A stretch of DNA of 64,000 bases from Algoriphagus ratkowskyi (GCF_002150505.1 NZ_MSSV01000024.1:1-64000), one strand, 5' to 3'. Counted from the stretch's first letter, positions 54,900 to 64,000 are shown. Numbers and translations are program-made. The notes: generated from the letters alone by a model not told the origin.

Positions 54900-55670
54900 T
54901 TACATCCTAGCGATAGTCATTCCTCCATCCACGCATATTACTTGTCCAGTGGAGTAGGGAAGATCGCCTCTCACCAAGGCAGCAACCACTTTCCCGATAT
55001 CCTCGGGAACTCCCATTCTAGGTTCTAGAGTCATTCCGTTTTTCACTCCTTGATGGTAGGTTTCGCGCACTTTCTCGATCATATCTGTCTCTATCACACC
55101 AGGTCTGATCTCATACACTGGGATTCCGAATTCTGCCATTTTCACCGCCATCACTTTAGAAAGCATAGCCAATGAAGCTTTGGACATACAGTAAGATGCG
55201 CGGATCTTGGATGCTACTGTGGCGGAAATAGATGTCACGTTGATTATTGATATTTCAGAATCAGGCGTGGCTGCCTTAAGTTCTGCCATCCATTTGGCGA
55301 TAGCTTGAGTCAGGAAGAAAGTGCCCTTTTGATTGATGTTCATCAAGTGATCGAAATCTTCTTCAGTAATATCGAAGACATCAGATCTCGTTCTCGGCGC
55401 CACTCCCGCATTGTTTACCAGTACATCGATTTTTCCAAACTTAGCGATCATCCCTGAAACAATAGACTCACGATCCTCAGCAGAAGCAATGTTCCCTTGA
55501 AGGTATTCTACCCGTACGCCAAATCCTCTCAATTCTTCCAAGGCTTCTCGTACATTCACCTCTTCACGTACTCCATTTATCGCCAGATTAAAGCCTTCTT
55601 CAGCGAGTTTTTTTGCGATTCCCAAACCGATTCCGCGGCTTCCGCCAGTGACTAATGCTACTCGACTCAT
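54900..55670 (-). CDS. short-chain dehydrogenase/reductase
   Basis: 256-aa classical SDR using NAD(P). TGGSRGIGLG near residue 8, NNAG near 89, catalytic Ser in TSIS and YCMSK. In this operon it probably oxidises or reduces a sugar-derived keto or hydroxy group, although general annotation would be 3-oxoacyl-ACP reductase-like. It overlaps the OYE-like gene by 4 bp. Confidence 0.9.
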   Translation of the reverse strand: MSRVALVTGGSRGIGLGIAKKLAEEGFNLAINGVREEVNVREALEELRGFGVRVEYLQGNIASAEDRESIVSGMIAKFGKIDVLVNNAGVAPRTRSDVFDITEEDFDHLMNINQKGTFFLTQAIAKWMAELKAATPDSEISIINVTSISATVASKIRASYCMSKASLAMLSKVMAVKMAEFGIPVYEIRPGVIETDMIEKVRETYHQGVKNGMTLEPRMGVPEDIGKVVAALVRGDLPYSTGQVICVDGGMTIARM

Positions 55671-57112
55671 GATGCTTTGATCGTTTTAAGTGTTTCGTGT
55701 ATTTCCATTTTTTTGTAAAAAGGATCGAGTGGAAAGCAGCCTGATATCATCCCGTTTCTCGGAGCAGTGGTACAATCGGAGAACGTGCGACAGATTTTTG
55801 CACGCTTCATCGGAGTTCCAGCCAATACATCCGCTGGCAATTCCGGATAGCTCAGCACCATTCTGCCTAAGCCGATTGAATCTGCTTTTCCTGTTTCTAA
55901 TACATTTTGAGCCACATTTGGCAGCCATTCTTGCAAATAGGAATAGGCTGATCCTACTGTATAGAAACTAGGGAATGCTTTCTTTACTTCTGCCACTGCA
56001 TTGATCTGCCGAGCGACTCCATGCAAAGGATCCTCTGGCGGCATGTAGCCATCTGATGGAGGAAAAAGTGCTGGCCGCTGAATATGTGGATTGTAATATG
56101 GACTGCCTGCAGTGGTGCAAAGCAATTCTATATCAAGTTTTTCCAGTTCTTTCAGAAACTCAAAAGACTCCGATAGATTCTCGCCTATGCCTGATTCATT
56201 TCCTCCGAAAGCGTACTTATAAGGACTTTCGGCAGCTGGAATTCCAGTTCCTTCAGGTCCTTGCTTAAATGGCACCCAGTCGAAAATGCTCATGCGTACA
56301 CCAATTTCTAATCCTGGCGCTTCTGCTCTGATTCCCGCTGTTATTTCTCGGATGAAACGGGTTCTGTTTTCGAGTGACTTGCCATAGATGCCTTCACGAT
56401 CGTAAGCGCTCAGGAACTCATGTCCCAAGTACCCATGACAATGCTTGATATCGACGAACTTGTATCCCGTCTTCTGTGCGCGAACTGCTGCGATCACATA
56501 GGCGTCGATCAGCTCGGATATTTCTCCATCAGTCATCAGTGGATAATCATCAGCCAGACCAAATTTCTTATTCAACACAGGATGAGAGTATAGAATCTTC
56601 GGCTCCATTTGAGTTTTGCTATTCGGTTTGCAAAATCTGCCTGAATGAGTGAGTTGCAGGCCTGTGAGTAGATCATCAGTGTTTCCAAAAGCAGCCTTGT
56701 GCTCAGTTTCAACTAGTTGATACAACTCATCAAAGTCTCCGAGATTTTGCTCGTTGATCATAAGTTGGTTAGGATTGGCTCTTCCAGAAGGTTGTACCGC
56801 TACCGCTTCGCAGCCCCAAAGTAATTTGGCACCGCTGATCGCAAAGTTCTTCCAGCGTCTTTTGGTGAGTTCGGTAGGCTTGCCATCCGTGGTGCCATCC
56901 CATCCTTCCATTGGAAGAATACAGAAAGCATTTCCTATGGTATTGCCGGCTCGCGTGGTATGTGCTTTCGCAAAAGGAGAGTTTTCTCCAGTCTTTAACT
57001 CTTCATCAAAACCCATCGCTATACCTTCTTTGGTAAGATGGTCACGAAGATGCTCTCCTGTTTTCAGCTGGGCAACTCGTGGGTATTGTGGTTTGTATTT
57101 TCCAGTGCTCAT
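55667..57112 (-). CDS. NADH:flavin oxidoreductase, Old Yellow Enzyme family
   Basis: 481-aa FMN-dependent TIM-barrel reductase. Visible segments are LTHSGRFCKPN, IKHCHGYLGHEFLSAYDREG and the FMN-phosphate region near VGSAYSY and IGLGRMVLSYPE. The C-terminal part after about 430 ends in a cysteine-containing CRTFSDCTTAP segment. It is coupled (4-bp overlaps) to the GH88 and SDR genes, so a role in processing an unsaturated sugar product is likely but unproven. Confidence 0.88.
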   Translation of the reverse strand: MSTGKYKPQYPRVAQLKTGEHLRDHLTKEGIAMGFDEELKTGENSPFAKAHTTRAGNTIGNAFCILPMEGWDGTTDGKPTELTKRRWKNFAISGAKLLWGCEAVAVQPSGRANPNQLMINEQNLGDFDELYQLVETEHKAAFGNTDDLLTGLQLTHSGRFCKPNSKTQMEPKILYSHPVLNKKFGLADDYPLMTDGEISELIDAYVIAAVRAQKTGYKFVDIKHCHGYLGHEFLSAYDREGIYGKSLENRTRFIREITAGIRAEAPGLEIGVRMSIFDWVPFKQGPEGTGIPAAESPYKYAFGGNESGIGENLSESFEFLKELEKLDIELLCTTAGSPYYNPHIQRPALFPPSDGYMPPEDPLHGVARQINAVAEVKKAFPSFYTVGSAYSYLQEWLPNVAQNVLETGKADSIGLGRMVLSYPELPADVLAGTPMKRAKICRTFSDCTTAPRNGMISGCFPLDPFYKKMEIHETLKTIKAS

Positions 57113-58488
57113 TTGCCTACACAGTTAAAGAAGCTGTAATAATTCTCTCCTTTTTGCATGCGCTGAAGCAACAATGCTAGTTCTCGCGCATGGTAATCTC
57201 CCCACATGCATGATTCTCCGTATGGAGCTTTCGCAGGGTCTGGGCGATGATCCCAGCCATTTGGCTGATGGTAAATGGAATGTAAAATCAACCCTTGGTG
57301 GTTTGGATCAGTGGATAAATATGGCTCGCTGAACAACGCGTTAGCGAGCTGCACACCTGTTTGGATATATCGCTCGGAAGCTTCTTTATCCGTTGATTTC
57401 ATCCAATTGCCAATTCGGATGAATCCTTGCGCAGCGATACATGCGGCGGAAGAATCGATTGGCTCATGGGCATTGAAAGGATCAGATTTCTCGTTCAGAT
57501 AATCTCCCATTTTATGCAAATTTGGCGCTCCAGTATCCCAATATGGAATGCCGTCGGTAGGAGTGTTTGCCAAGTAAAATTCAGCTGTAGCTTTTGCAGC
57601 TTCAGTCAGTTCTTTGATCAAGTCATTTTTAGAAATGATCTCAGAATAATCGCTTTCGTCGATTTGATCTAAAATCTCCAATGTTTCGCCCAAACCGCAA
57701 ATAGCCCAAGCTAGACCACGAGTCCAGGTACTGAATCCAGTGTAGCCTTGCTGAGAATTTGGACAGCGGTAATTTCCATCGTTGGTGTTGAAGATGATTT
57801 CATGAGCTGTTCTACCAGAAATATCATAGGTGTCTCTACCATTTCCGTAGTAAATCGAATAGCGAACCGTACTCAAAATATGCTGAATTGCTCGCTGAAT
57901 TAATGAGATTCGCTTGTCGTTTTCTCCCTGCAATACATGGCCCAATCCATGTGAAATGACCAAAGCTCTGCACGAGCGAATCGTGTCCACAAATAAGGAA
58001 TGTGGTCCATTAAATGAATAAATGAAACCACCAGTTTGAGTTGGAGTCCAGCGCATAGCTTGTACCGCTCCACTTACTTTAAGGGCAAGTTGGTAGAAGT
58101 TTTTCTCCCAAGCAGCACCTTCAATTTTCCCTTCTTCGATCAGTCGAAGTAGATTTCCATAGGTACTCACATTGTTGAAACCATGATCATGCACACCAGT
58201 ATGCGTGAGGTGCGGAGCCATTTTGTTCAAGGTATTATCTCTGCCTATTTTTAAAAACTGCTCATCTCCCGTGGCATCAAACTGGAGAATTGCCGAACCG
58301 TACTGGAATCCCTGAGTCCATTCCGTCCAGCCTCTTGTTACATATTTTCCTTTTTCTGTAAAAACAGGAGCACCATTAGCAGTATCAAATGATGTTTCTA
58401 TCAAGTTTATTTTTTCTCCAGAAAGCTCCCAAAATCTTTTGAGTTGAACATCAAGGTCATTTATGGAAAAGTTAGGATTGAGTTGCAT
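57109..58488 (-). CDS. glycoside hydrolase family 88-like unsaturated glucuronyl hydrolase
   Basis: 459-aa (alpha/alpha)6-barrel protein with no signal peptide, so intracellular. TGVHDHGF, TWTRGLAW, GIPYWDTGAP and EPIDSSAACIAA are typical GH88 blocks including the catalytic aspartates. GH88 enzymes release unsaturated uronates from the non-reducing end after polysaccharide lyase action. It overlaps the symporter gene by 17 bp and the OYE-like gene by 4 bp. Confidence 0.85.
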   Translation of the reverse strand: MQLNPNFSINDLDVQLKRFWELSGEKINLIETSFDTANGAPVFTEKGKYVTRGWTEWTQGFQYGSAILQFDATGDEQFLKIGRDNTLNKMAPHLTHTGVHDHGFNNVSTYGNLLRLIEEGKIEGAAWEKNFYQLALKVSGAVQAMRWTPTQTGGFIYSFNGPHSLFVDTIRSCRALVISHGLGHVLQGENDKRISLIQRAIQHILSTVRYSIYYGNGRDTYDISGRTAHEIIFNTNDGNYRCPNSQQGYTGFSTWTRGLAWAICGLGETLEILDQIDESDYSEIISKNDLIKELTEAAKATAEFYLANTPTDGIPYWDTGAPNLHKMGDYLNEKSDPFNAHEPIDSSAACIAAQGFIRIGNWMKSTDKEASERYIQTGVQLANALFSEPYLSTDPNHQGLILHSIYHQPNGWDHRPDPAKAPYGESCMWGDYHARELALLLQRMQKGENYYSFFNCVGK

Positions 58489-59890
58489 GTTGTTTCTTTT
58501 GTGTTTGAGAATGTGTGATCATAATGATGGCAGTTGCTATAAATAAGACTCCGTACATCAAGTAATCAATAGGTTGACCTGCTATTTTCCCCGGAACTAT
58601 TTCTAAAAGCGAAGCGATAAAAGTGGCTAGAGCAAGCGTAGAAAGCACAATTAAGGATTTTGGAGGTTTAGTGAAAATTACTGCTCCCAATACTACTGGT
58701 GCGATCATAGATGTGCCGGTGAAACTCACACGTGCCAGCAAAACGAGTTCGTCACTCATATAAGTAGAGAACACTAATACGATCAGCGAAAAGACCATGA
58801 TGGAAATCTTGGTGATACGCATATTGGTTTTGTCAGAGCCAGAAAGTAGAGATCTAAGTTCGGTGCCCAAAGCAAAAATCTGAGCGTTGGTTGTAGAAAG
58901 ACAGGCGGCAAATAACCCAACCACTGCTAAAGCAGCCACAGGGACAGCTTGATCAAACAAAAGTGCATTTGTCAAGAAATCGGCAGTACTCGCATCAGGA
59001 TATTTGATTGCTCCATATAGTCCGATAAAGGCCGTTGGTAATATGACCAACATGGCAAAAATGCCTACTGCATAAGCCATTCTGTGCACGGATTTTAGGT
59101 TTTTCATCACCACCAATCGCGTTGTGAACTGAGGTTGAGAAACTGGGATAAGCACAATTGCTATGGCTGAAGCGATCAGAAATGGACTGGTGAACAATCC
59201 TTTCGGACCAGGAAGAGTGAGCAAATCTGGGTTTGTCGCTGATACTTTTTCAAGTCCAGCTTCCAGTCCTCCGCTCATTTGCAGGCAAGTCACGCCGATA
59301 ATCCAAATCACTGTAAGCATGATTACTCCTTGGATTGCATCGCTATACACGATGGCTTTGAGCCCACCGATTTCTGAATAAATCAGCATGATGAAAACCA
59401 GAAGTGCTGACCATGACCAGTAAGGAAGCATGTCGGGGAAGGCTGCGTCTAAGAATATGGATATCCCGCGAATCTGTATAGCTACATAAGGGATCAAAAA
59501 GAGAAAGGCACTGGCGAAGACTAAATAGCCAGCGAAGGAATTTCCATAGCAAGATTTCATCAATCCAGCGACGCCTTTGTAGCCGTTTATACTTGCTCTT
59601 TTGCGCAGCGCAAATCCAAACCAAATCAGGAAAAAGACCATCAATGCATCTGATAAGGCAAGGAAAATCCATGCTCCTACGCCGTGAGTTCGGAAGAAAT
59701 CCGGCATCCCCATAAAGGTGAATGCAGAGAATAAAGCTGCTGAAAATGTCAGAAAACCGAGTACGGTACCAATGTTTGAACCTGCAAATATGAAGTCATC
59801 CGAGGTTCGTTCTTTACTGTATGACCTATAAGAAGCGTACCCTAGCATGGCTATGAATAGCGAGAAGAAAAATACTAACCATCCAATCAT
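58472..59890 (-). CDS. sodium:solute symporter (SSS family)
   Basis: 472-aa inner-membrane transporter with about 12-13 helices. SAALFSAFTFMGMPDFFRTHG and the later CLSTTNAQIFALGTEL are typical of SSS proteins such as sugar or uronate symporters. It probably brings the oligosaccharide or uronate into the cell for the GH88 protein. It overlaps the small membrane protein gene upstream by 4 bp. Confidence 0.9.
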   Translation of the reverse strand: MIGWLVFFFSLFIAMLGYASYRSYSKERTSDDFIFAGSNIGTVLGFLTFSAALFSAFTFMGMPDFFRTHGVGAWIFLALSDALMVFFLIWFGFALRKRASINGYKGVAGLMKSCYGNSFAGYLVFASAFLFLIPYVAIQIRGISIFLDAAFPDMLPYWSWSALLVFIMLIYSEIGGLKAIVYSDAIQGVIMLTVIWIIGVTCLQMSGGLEAGLEKVSATNPDLLTLPGPKGLFTSPFLIASAIAIVLIPVSQPQFTTRLVVMKNLKSVHRMAYAVGIFAMLVILPTAFIGLYGAIKYPDASTADFLTNALLFDQAVPVAALAVVGLFAACLSTTNAQIFALGTELRSLLSGSDKTNMRITKISIMVFSLIVLVFSTYMSDELVLLARVSFTGTSMIAPVVLGAVIFTKPPKSLIVLSTLALATFIASLLEIVPGKIAGQPIDYLMYGVLFIATAIIMITHSQTQKKQHATQS

Positions 59891-60099
59891 TGCTTCTTCG
59901 GGTCTTCAAATGGAAAAACTTTTGAGCCTATGAAGGTTGCAAATACTACAAGTAGGGTGACGAGGAAGCCTGTCCAAAATACGAATGGCACTTTTGCCAA
60001 GCTAGGTTCAAGTTTTCCTTCTCTGAAAACAAAAAGATAAGTACATACTGTCATGACAATGACAGCAAGTACCAGTGTTTTCCATTGTTTGGATTTCAT
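59887..60099 (-). CDS. small two-helix membrane protein linked to the symporter
   Basis: 70-aa protein with two membrane helices (about 8-25 and 38-60). Its place directly before, and overlapping by 4 bp, an SSS symporter resembles small partner subunits seen before some SSS genes. No specific family could be confirmed. It is the first gene of the operon reading leftward. Confidence 0.7.
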   Translation of the reverse strand: MKSKQWKTLVLAVIVMTVCTYLFVFREGKLEPSLAKVPFVFWTGFLVTLLVVFATFIGSKVFPFEDPKKQ

Positions 60100-60377
60100 A
60101 TGTTTATAATTGTTTTTTACCGGTCATATGGAATCTCGCATGCACTGTAATCATACCAGTGTGTGACTTTGTAGTTATGCTCGATTTCATGGTAATGGTT
60201 TAAGGTTATTATGGATAATTTGGGTTTTACCGAAAGATGATTTTAAGGATGGCTTAAAATAGCAATTATCTTATTTAATACTAACCTGTACTGGTGCTGG
60301 GTAGGTGATTTTGTTACGAAATGGATTTCATAAAAAATTGTAACTTATTGCGCATTGTTTTAGAAAACCGAAAAAGA

Positions 60378-60905
60378 ATGAGCAGGCTCAGTGGTATATT
60401 AATAATAATTTTTCTCCTGAATAGTTCTATTCTATCCGGACAGGATATATCTCAAAAATATCCAGACCTGATCAAAAGAGTCGAACGTATTAACAAAGAC
60501 GATTCATTAGAGAAAGTGATTCTAGAAAATGAAGAATTCATGACTCAGATGACAGACGGTGGAGGAGAACTTATAGGGTATTTTGAAAGTGGACAGATTC
60601 AAAAAATTACAGCAAAAATCGGACTCTCATTCGGAATAGAAACCTTTGACTACTATTTCACTGATGGGAAATTGATTTTTACATATGAACTTTTAGAAGG
60701 ATTTCCTTACAACGACAGCACATCCAAATTCGACTACACAAATCTAGAAACTAGTTTTGTCGGACGCTATTATTTTAAAGACATCAAACTTATCGACTCA
60801 GAGACAACGGGACATGATCGTTTTGAGGACGAGATGTTTGACGTGGGGACAACGTTGATAAAAGAGATGAACGAGTATCTGGATAAATTAAAAAAAAAGA
60901 AGTGA
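60378..60905 (+). CDS. hypothetical secreted protein
   Basis: 175-aa protein with a signal peptide (about 1-21, ending SGQ) and an alpha/beta mature domain with GELIGYFESGQIQKI and TFDYYFTDGKLIF. Repeated short sheet motifs resemble MORN-like or beta-repeat proteins but no family is certain. ATG 60378 was chosen for the signal peptide; the upstream codons from 60321 add a charged lead. Confidence 0.65.
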   Translation: MSRLSGILIIIFLLNSSILSGQDISQKYPDLIKRVERINKDDSLEKVILENEEFMTQMTDGGGELIGYFESGQIQKITAKIGLSFGIETFDYYFTDGKLIFTYELLEGFPYNDSTSKFDYTNLETSFVGRYYFKDIKLIDSETTGHDRFEDEMFDVGTTLIKEMNEYLDKLKKKK

Positions 60906-60998
60906 AGCAACACCTGTTAAACTATTAACGGTAATATCTGTATCACAACTTACAAAAATCACGACTTACCGCTTACTTTTTCCTCAGCCACTACCTTT

Positions 60999-61026
60999 TA
61001 CTTATTACCTTCTACTTATTACCTTT
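60999..61026 (+). repeat. tandem 14-bp repeat in the spacer before the molybdoenzyme gene
   Basis: TACTTATTACCTTC at 60999-61012 is followed directly by TACTTATTACCTTT at 61013-61026, within a longer TTACCTTT/TTTCACCTC pyrimidine-rich stretch. No gene lies in 60906-61047. Similar words occur near 32095-32112. Confidence 0.7.
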
Positions 61027-61047
61027 CACCTCTTACTTTACACAAAC

Positions 61048-63345
61048 CTAAGCCTTCTCCACACTAACTCTAACTGACTTACTGATCGGTGTATTGCTTT
61101 TGTCAGCGTATTCTTGGATGGGAATTAATGGATTTGTTTCTGGGAAATAGGCCGCCAAATTACCTTTTGGGATGTGGTATGGGATAACTAAAAACTGGAA
61201 AACCTTACGCTCTTGCCCATCATAATTACTCATGATATTGACCACGTCCATTTTCTTGAGATTCTCCCGAGCCATATCTGATTCATTCATGAAAAGAACC
61301 CTGCGCTCATTATGAATGCCTCTATAGCGATCGTTCAAACCATAAATCGTCGTGTTGAACTGATCGTGTGAGCGTATGCTCATCAGCAGGTATTCGTTTT
61401 CTTTTAAATTGTGAATGGGAAGATTGGTGTTGCTAAACTGGGCTCTTTGATTCGGGAGGTTTCTAAAATCTAAATCCCGCACATTGTTTGGAAGATAGTA
61501 TCCAGATCCTTTGGACTTGGTGTTCATGTCCTTGAATCCAGCGATCACCTCGCCAAGTTTCTCACGGAGCAATTCATAATCCGAACCTAGCAACTTCCAT
61601 TTTACGGGATGATTTCCTTTGAAATAGGCGTTCGCAATTCCTGCTACGATTTCCGGTTCACTTTTGAGGTCATCCGAAATTCGATCAAGGAAGCCCTTGG
61701 ACTGATGGACAATTCCCATGCTATTTTCCACGGTAAAATGCCGTTGCTTTCCGTCTTTCAGATCCTTGTCAGATCTTCCTAATGTGGGTAAAATCAAAGC
61801 TGTCTTACCTGTGATCAAATGACTCCGATTTAGTTTGGTGCTGATCTGCACCGTGAGATCACAGTTTTGAAGTGCTTTGGCTGTGTATTCTGTATCAGAA
61901 GCGGCAGATACAAAATTCCCTCCTAAGGCTATGAAAACCTTAGCCTTGCCTTCATGCATGGCAGGAATCGCTTTGACTACATCTACTCCTTCATGATCAG
62001 GGGCGTCGAAACCAAAGGTGTTTTTGATCGACGCATTCAGTTCTTTGGACACATAGTGCATGATGCCGACGGTTCTGTCGCCTTGCACATTGCTATGCCC
62101 TCGCACTGGGCAGGTCCCCGCTCCAGGTTTGCCCAGACTTCCTTTCAACAAAAGTAGATTGACGCATTCCTTGGCATTTTCTACACCATTTTTATGCTGA
62201 GTGAGTCCCATCGCCCAGCAGATGATGATTTTGTTTTTCTTGGCTAAAAGAGCAACTGCTTCGTCAATCAATTTCTCGTCCACGCCACAGAGTTCTAGTA
62301 GCTCCTTTTCTGTATGCTTGTCCAGATGTGCCAAAAGTGATTCGTAGCCTTCGGTGTACTTCTCGATAAATTCATGGTCGAATACCTTCGAGTTCACTTT
62401 GTCCAAAGCAGCCAGCTTTTTCTCAATCAGTTTTAACAGCGAGACATCCTGATTGATTTTTACCTGAAGAAAAACATCAGTCAATCCGTGTCCATTGAGC
62501 AACATTCCACTGAATTCCTGTGGGTTTCTAAATCGAATCAGACCAGCTTCCTGAAGAGGGTTGATACAGATGATTTTACCCCCGTTACTTTTGCATTTTT
62601 CTAGTGCAGAAAGCATTCTTGGATGATTCGTTCCTGGATTTTGACCCATGACAATGACCACTTCAGCTTTATCAAAGTCTTCGAGTTTCACGGAGCCTTT
62701 TCCTATTCCAAGCGTTTCAGAAAGTCCGACTCCGCTGGATTCATGGCACATATTGGAGCAATCAGGCATATTGTTCGTGCCAAAAGCTCTGACGAAAAGT
62801 CCGTATAAAAATGCTGCTTCGTTACTCGATCTTCCAGAAGTGTAGAAGATGGCTTCGTCAGGACTGGCTAGAGCATGAAGATGATCTGAGATCACTCTAA
62901 AAGCTTCTTCCCAAGTGCATTCTTCATAGTGATTTGAGCTTGGTTTCAAGATCATTGGAGCTACCAAGCGACCACTTTGCCCGATTTTATAGTCTGACCA
63001 ACTCGATATTTCTTGCACAGAATAGTTTGAGAAAAATGCATTATCCACCACTTTGGAAGTGGCTTCTTCTGCCAGAGCCTTTGCTCCATTTTCGCAGTAT
63101 TCTCCAAGTTTGGATCTGTTTTCAGGATCTGGCCATGCGCATCCTGGACAGTCAAAACCATCTTCCTGGTTCATATGTGCAAGTGTCTGGAAGGACTTGA
63201 TCACGCCCATTTCCTTAAAAGTGTGCTGAAGAGCTACTTTTACGCCAATGAGTCCTGCAGCATAAAGAGCTGGTTTCTTCAAGTCAATTCCAGTAAATTC
63301 TTTGGAGCTTTGGGTTTGGATATTCTTTCGTCTGGATGCGGACAT
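61048..63345 (-). CDS. FdhF/YdeP-type molybdopterin oxidoreductase
   Basis: 765-aa molybdopterin-dependent oxidoreductase. The N-terminal segment EDGFDCPGCAWPDP is the signature of the YdeP group; SGRSSNEAAFLYG and VMGQNPGTNHPRML are cofactor-binding regions; the C-terminal molydop-binding domain has SIRSHDQFNTT and YGLNDRYRG. YdeP-type proteins are linked to acid resistance or formate-like oxidation, but the true substrate is unknown. No FdhD or electron-transfer subunit gene is adjacent. Confidence 0.9.
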   Translation of the reverse strand: MSASRRKNIQTQSSKEFTGIDLKKPALYAAGLIGVKVALQHTFKEMGVIKSFQTLAHMNQEDGFDCPGCAWPDPENRSKLGEYCENGAKALAEEATSKVVDNAFFSNYSVQEISSWSDYKIGQSGRLVAPMILKPSSNHYEECTWEEAFRVISDHLHALASPDEAIFYTSGRSSNEAAFLYGLFVRAFGTNNMPDCSNMCHESSGVGLSETLGIGKGSVKLEDFDKAEVVIVMGQNPGTNHPRMLSALEKCKSNGGKIICINPLQEAGLIRFRNPQEFSGMLLNGHGLTDVFLQVKINQDVSLLKLIEKKLAALDKVNSKVFDHEFIEKYTEGYESLLAHLDKHTEKELLELCGVDEKLIDEAVALLAKKNKIIICWAMGLTQHKNGVENAKECVNLLLLKGSLGKPGAGTCPVRGHSNVQGDRTVGIMHYVSKELNASIKNTFGFDAPDHEGVDVVKAIPAMHEGKAKVFIALGGNFVSAASDTEYTAKALQNCDLTVQISTKLNRSHLITGKTALILPTLGRSDKDLKDGKQRHFTVENSMGIVHQSKGFLDRISDDLKSEPEIVAGIANAYFKGNHPVKWKLLGSDYELLREKLGEVIAGFKDMNTKSKGSGYYLPNNVRDLDFRNLPNQRAQFSNTNLPIHNLKENEYLLMSIRSHDQFNTTIYGLNDRYRGIHNERRVLFMNESDMARENLKKMDVVNIMSNYDGQERKVFQFLVIPYHIPKGNLAAYFPETNPLIPIQEYADKSNTPISKSVRVSVEKA

Positions 63346-63479
63346 GAAATTGTTTTTTGCGACCTCGTTTACTTAAAGTTAAAGAAATATCAAAACTGCT
63401 GATCATTCCATAGGCTTAATATGATTATCCACTATGCTACTGTCATACAAATTCAATCAAAAAAAATTGGCAGCTAATA

Positions 63480-63665
63480 ATTAATTCTATGAATAGCTCC
63501 GAAGGAGCAAGACTATTCATGACCCTGTACGAAGTGCAGGGCAAAATAATTGTTAGGATTTCGAGCCCTGAAAGGGCGTGACTTTATAGTTCCGCCCTTT
63601 CAGGGCTCCTATCATGTATTAGTTCCACCCCCCCGGCTATGCCGAGGGTTATGAATGGTCTCAAT
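63480..63665. repeat. REP-like palindrome island at the right end
   Basis: A set of nested palindromes: CTCCGAAGGAG (near 63497), CCCTGTACGAAGTGCAGGG (near 63532), a 16-bp inverted repeat GAGCCCTGAAAGGGCG at 63563-63578 with its complement at 63593-63608, and CCCGGCTATGCCGAGGG near 63632. The remaining spacer 63346-63785 has no gene. The modules resemble those in the 36.7-37.0 kb island. Confidence 0.8.
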
Positions 63666-63785
63666 CCTTCGGATCTTATTTGTCATAGAAAATTTGACAA
63701 CTAGCCTGATTCCCTATAATTATTAGGTATAGCAATCAGATTGTATTAATAACAAATTTGTCAGATTTCAGACTTGGTATTTCGC

Positions 63786-64000
63786 TTAAAGAGAAACTAT
63801 CCCAATAATTGGATTTAGTTCTTCTTCTGATATATCAGAGAAATTATAGGTTTTAATAAAATAGAATTGATCATTTGACAAATCAAATGGTCTTAGCTTT
63901 ACAATCTCTTCGTCTTCAATTAAAAAACCATTTGATACATTCACAGAGAAATCTTTTCTAAAAATAACAATTGTATTTAAGAAACTAGTTTGATCTGAGC
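63786..64000 (-). CDS. partial hypothetical protein, continues beyond the right edge
   Basis: An open frame enters from the right edge and ends at TAA 63786-63788, giving 70 C-terminal residues (for example RPFDLSNDQFYFIKTYNF and DISEEELNPIIGIVSL). Its even codon pattern and amphipathic composition look coding, but no family is recognised and the start is outside the window. Confidence 0.6.
   Translation of the reverse strand, partial: SDQTSFLNTIVIFRKDFSVNVSNGFLIEDEEIVKLRPFDLSNDQFYFIKTYNFSDISEEELNPIIGIVSL

Overview
The window looks like chromosomal DNA of a free-living, respiring Bacteroidota, most likely a Cytophagales member of the Cyclobacteriaceae/Algoriphagus type. This is inferred from gene content and layout, not from an rRNA gene. 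The supporting markers are a fused CcoN-CcoO cbb3 oxidase, an LpxC-FabZ fusion, the type IX secretion regulator PorX, DUF4296 and DUF4924 family proteins, lipoproteins of the SCGGDDxE type, promoters with a TAnnTTTG -7 box, and few Shine-Dalgarno sequences. There is no IS element, prophage or CRISPR array.

Layout. 1-589: AT-rich leader with a candidate Fnr-type site. 590-9072: complete cbb3 oxidase and maturation operon (ccoI, ccoS, ccoNO, ccoQ, ccoP, ccoG, ccoH, a TauE/SafE-like membrane protein), facing hemN, which carries an identical 14-bp upstream site. 10830-13621: a short Bat-type cluster (DUF58, membrane protein, BatA). 13728-16465: lipoprotein and mutS2. 16512-22186: a lipoprotein, an orphan ABC ATPase, lpxA, lpxC-fabZ, lpxD and an HD hydrolase. 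22222-25419: porX, tsaE, ald. 25421-31271: a compact signalling island made of a response regulator, an E1-like adenylyltransferase, a GNAT/autoinducer-synthase-like protein, a 7TMR-DISM histidine kinase and a response regulator-kinase. 31362-40436: housekeeping genes (ppa, acpH-like, helicase, lepA, folD) mixed with small hypotheticals, a decayed endonuclease/exonuclease/phosphatase gene and repeat-rich spacers. 40580-40663: tRNA-Leu(GAG). 41000-45504: DsrE-like protein, hybrid kinase and sigma-54 response regulator. 46250-53517: long PurF, M42 peptidase, App1 lipid phosphatase next to a lipid kinase, DUF1080 lipoprotein, Gfo/Idh oxidoreductase. 53693-60099: a hydroxylase fragment and a glycan/uronate-type catabolic operon (small membrane protein, Na+ symporter, GH88 hydrolase, OYE-like reductase, SDR, membrane protein). 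60378-64000: small secreted protein, FdhF/YdeP-type molybdoenzyme, a REP-like repeat island and a partial gene leaving the right edge.

How it fits together. The left end is a microaerobic respiration module; oxidase assembly and anaerobic haem synthesis may share one Fnr/Crp-type regulator. The lpx cluster and porX sit back to back, which fits the link between lipid A/A-LPS and type IX secretion. The strongest candidate for an undescribed system is 25421-31271: two enzyme-like genes (E1-type activation and GNAT-type acyl transfer) overlap a 7TM sensor kinase and a REC-kinase, which suggests that a small molecule is made and sensed by one locus. A second regulatory unit is the convergent hybrid kinase/sigma-54 regulator pair; the regulator's upstream region holds a near-consensus -24/-12 promoter and two dyads spaced 32 bp apart.
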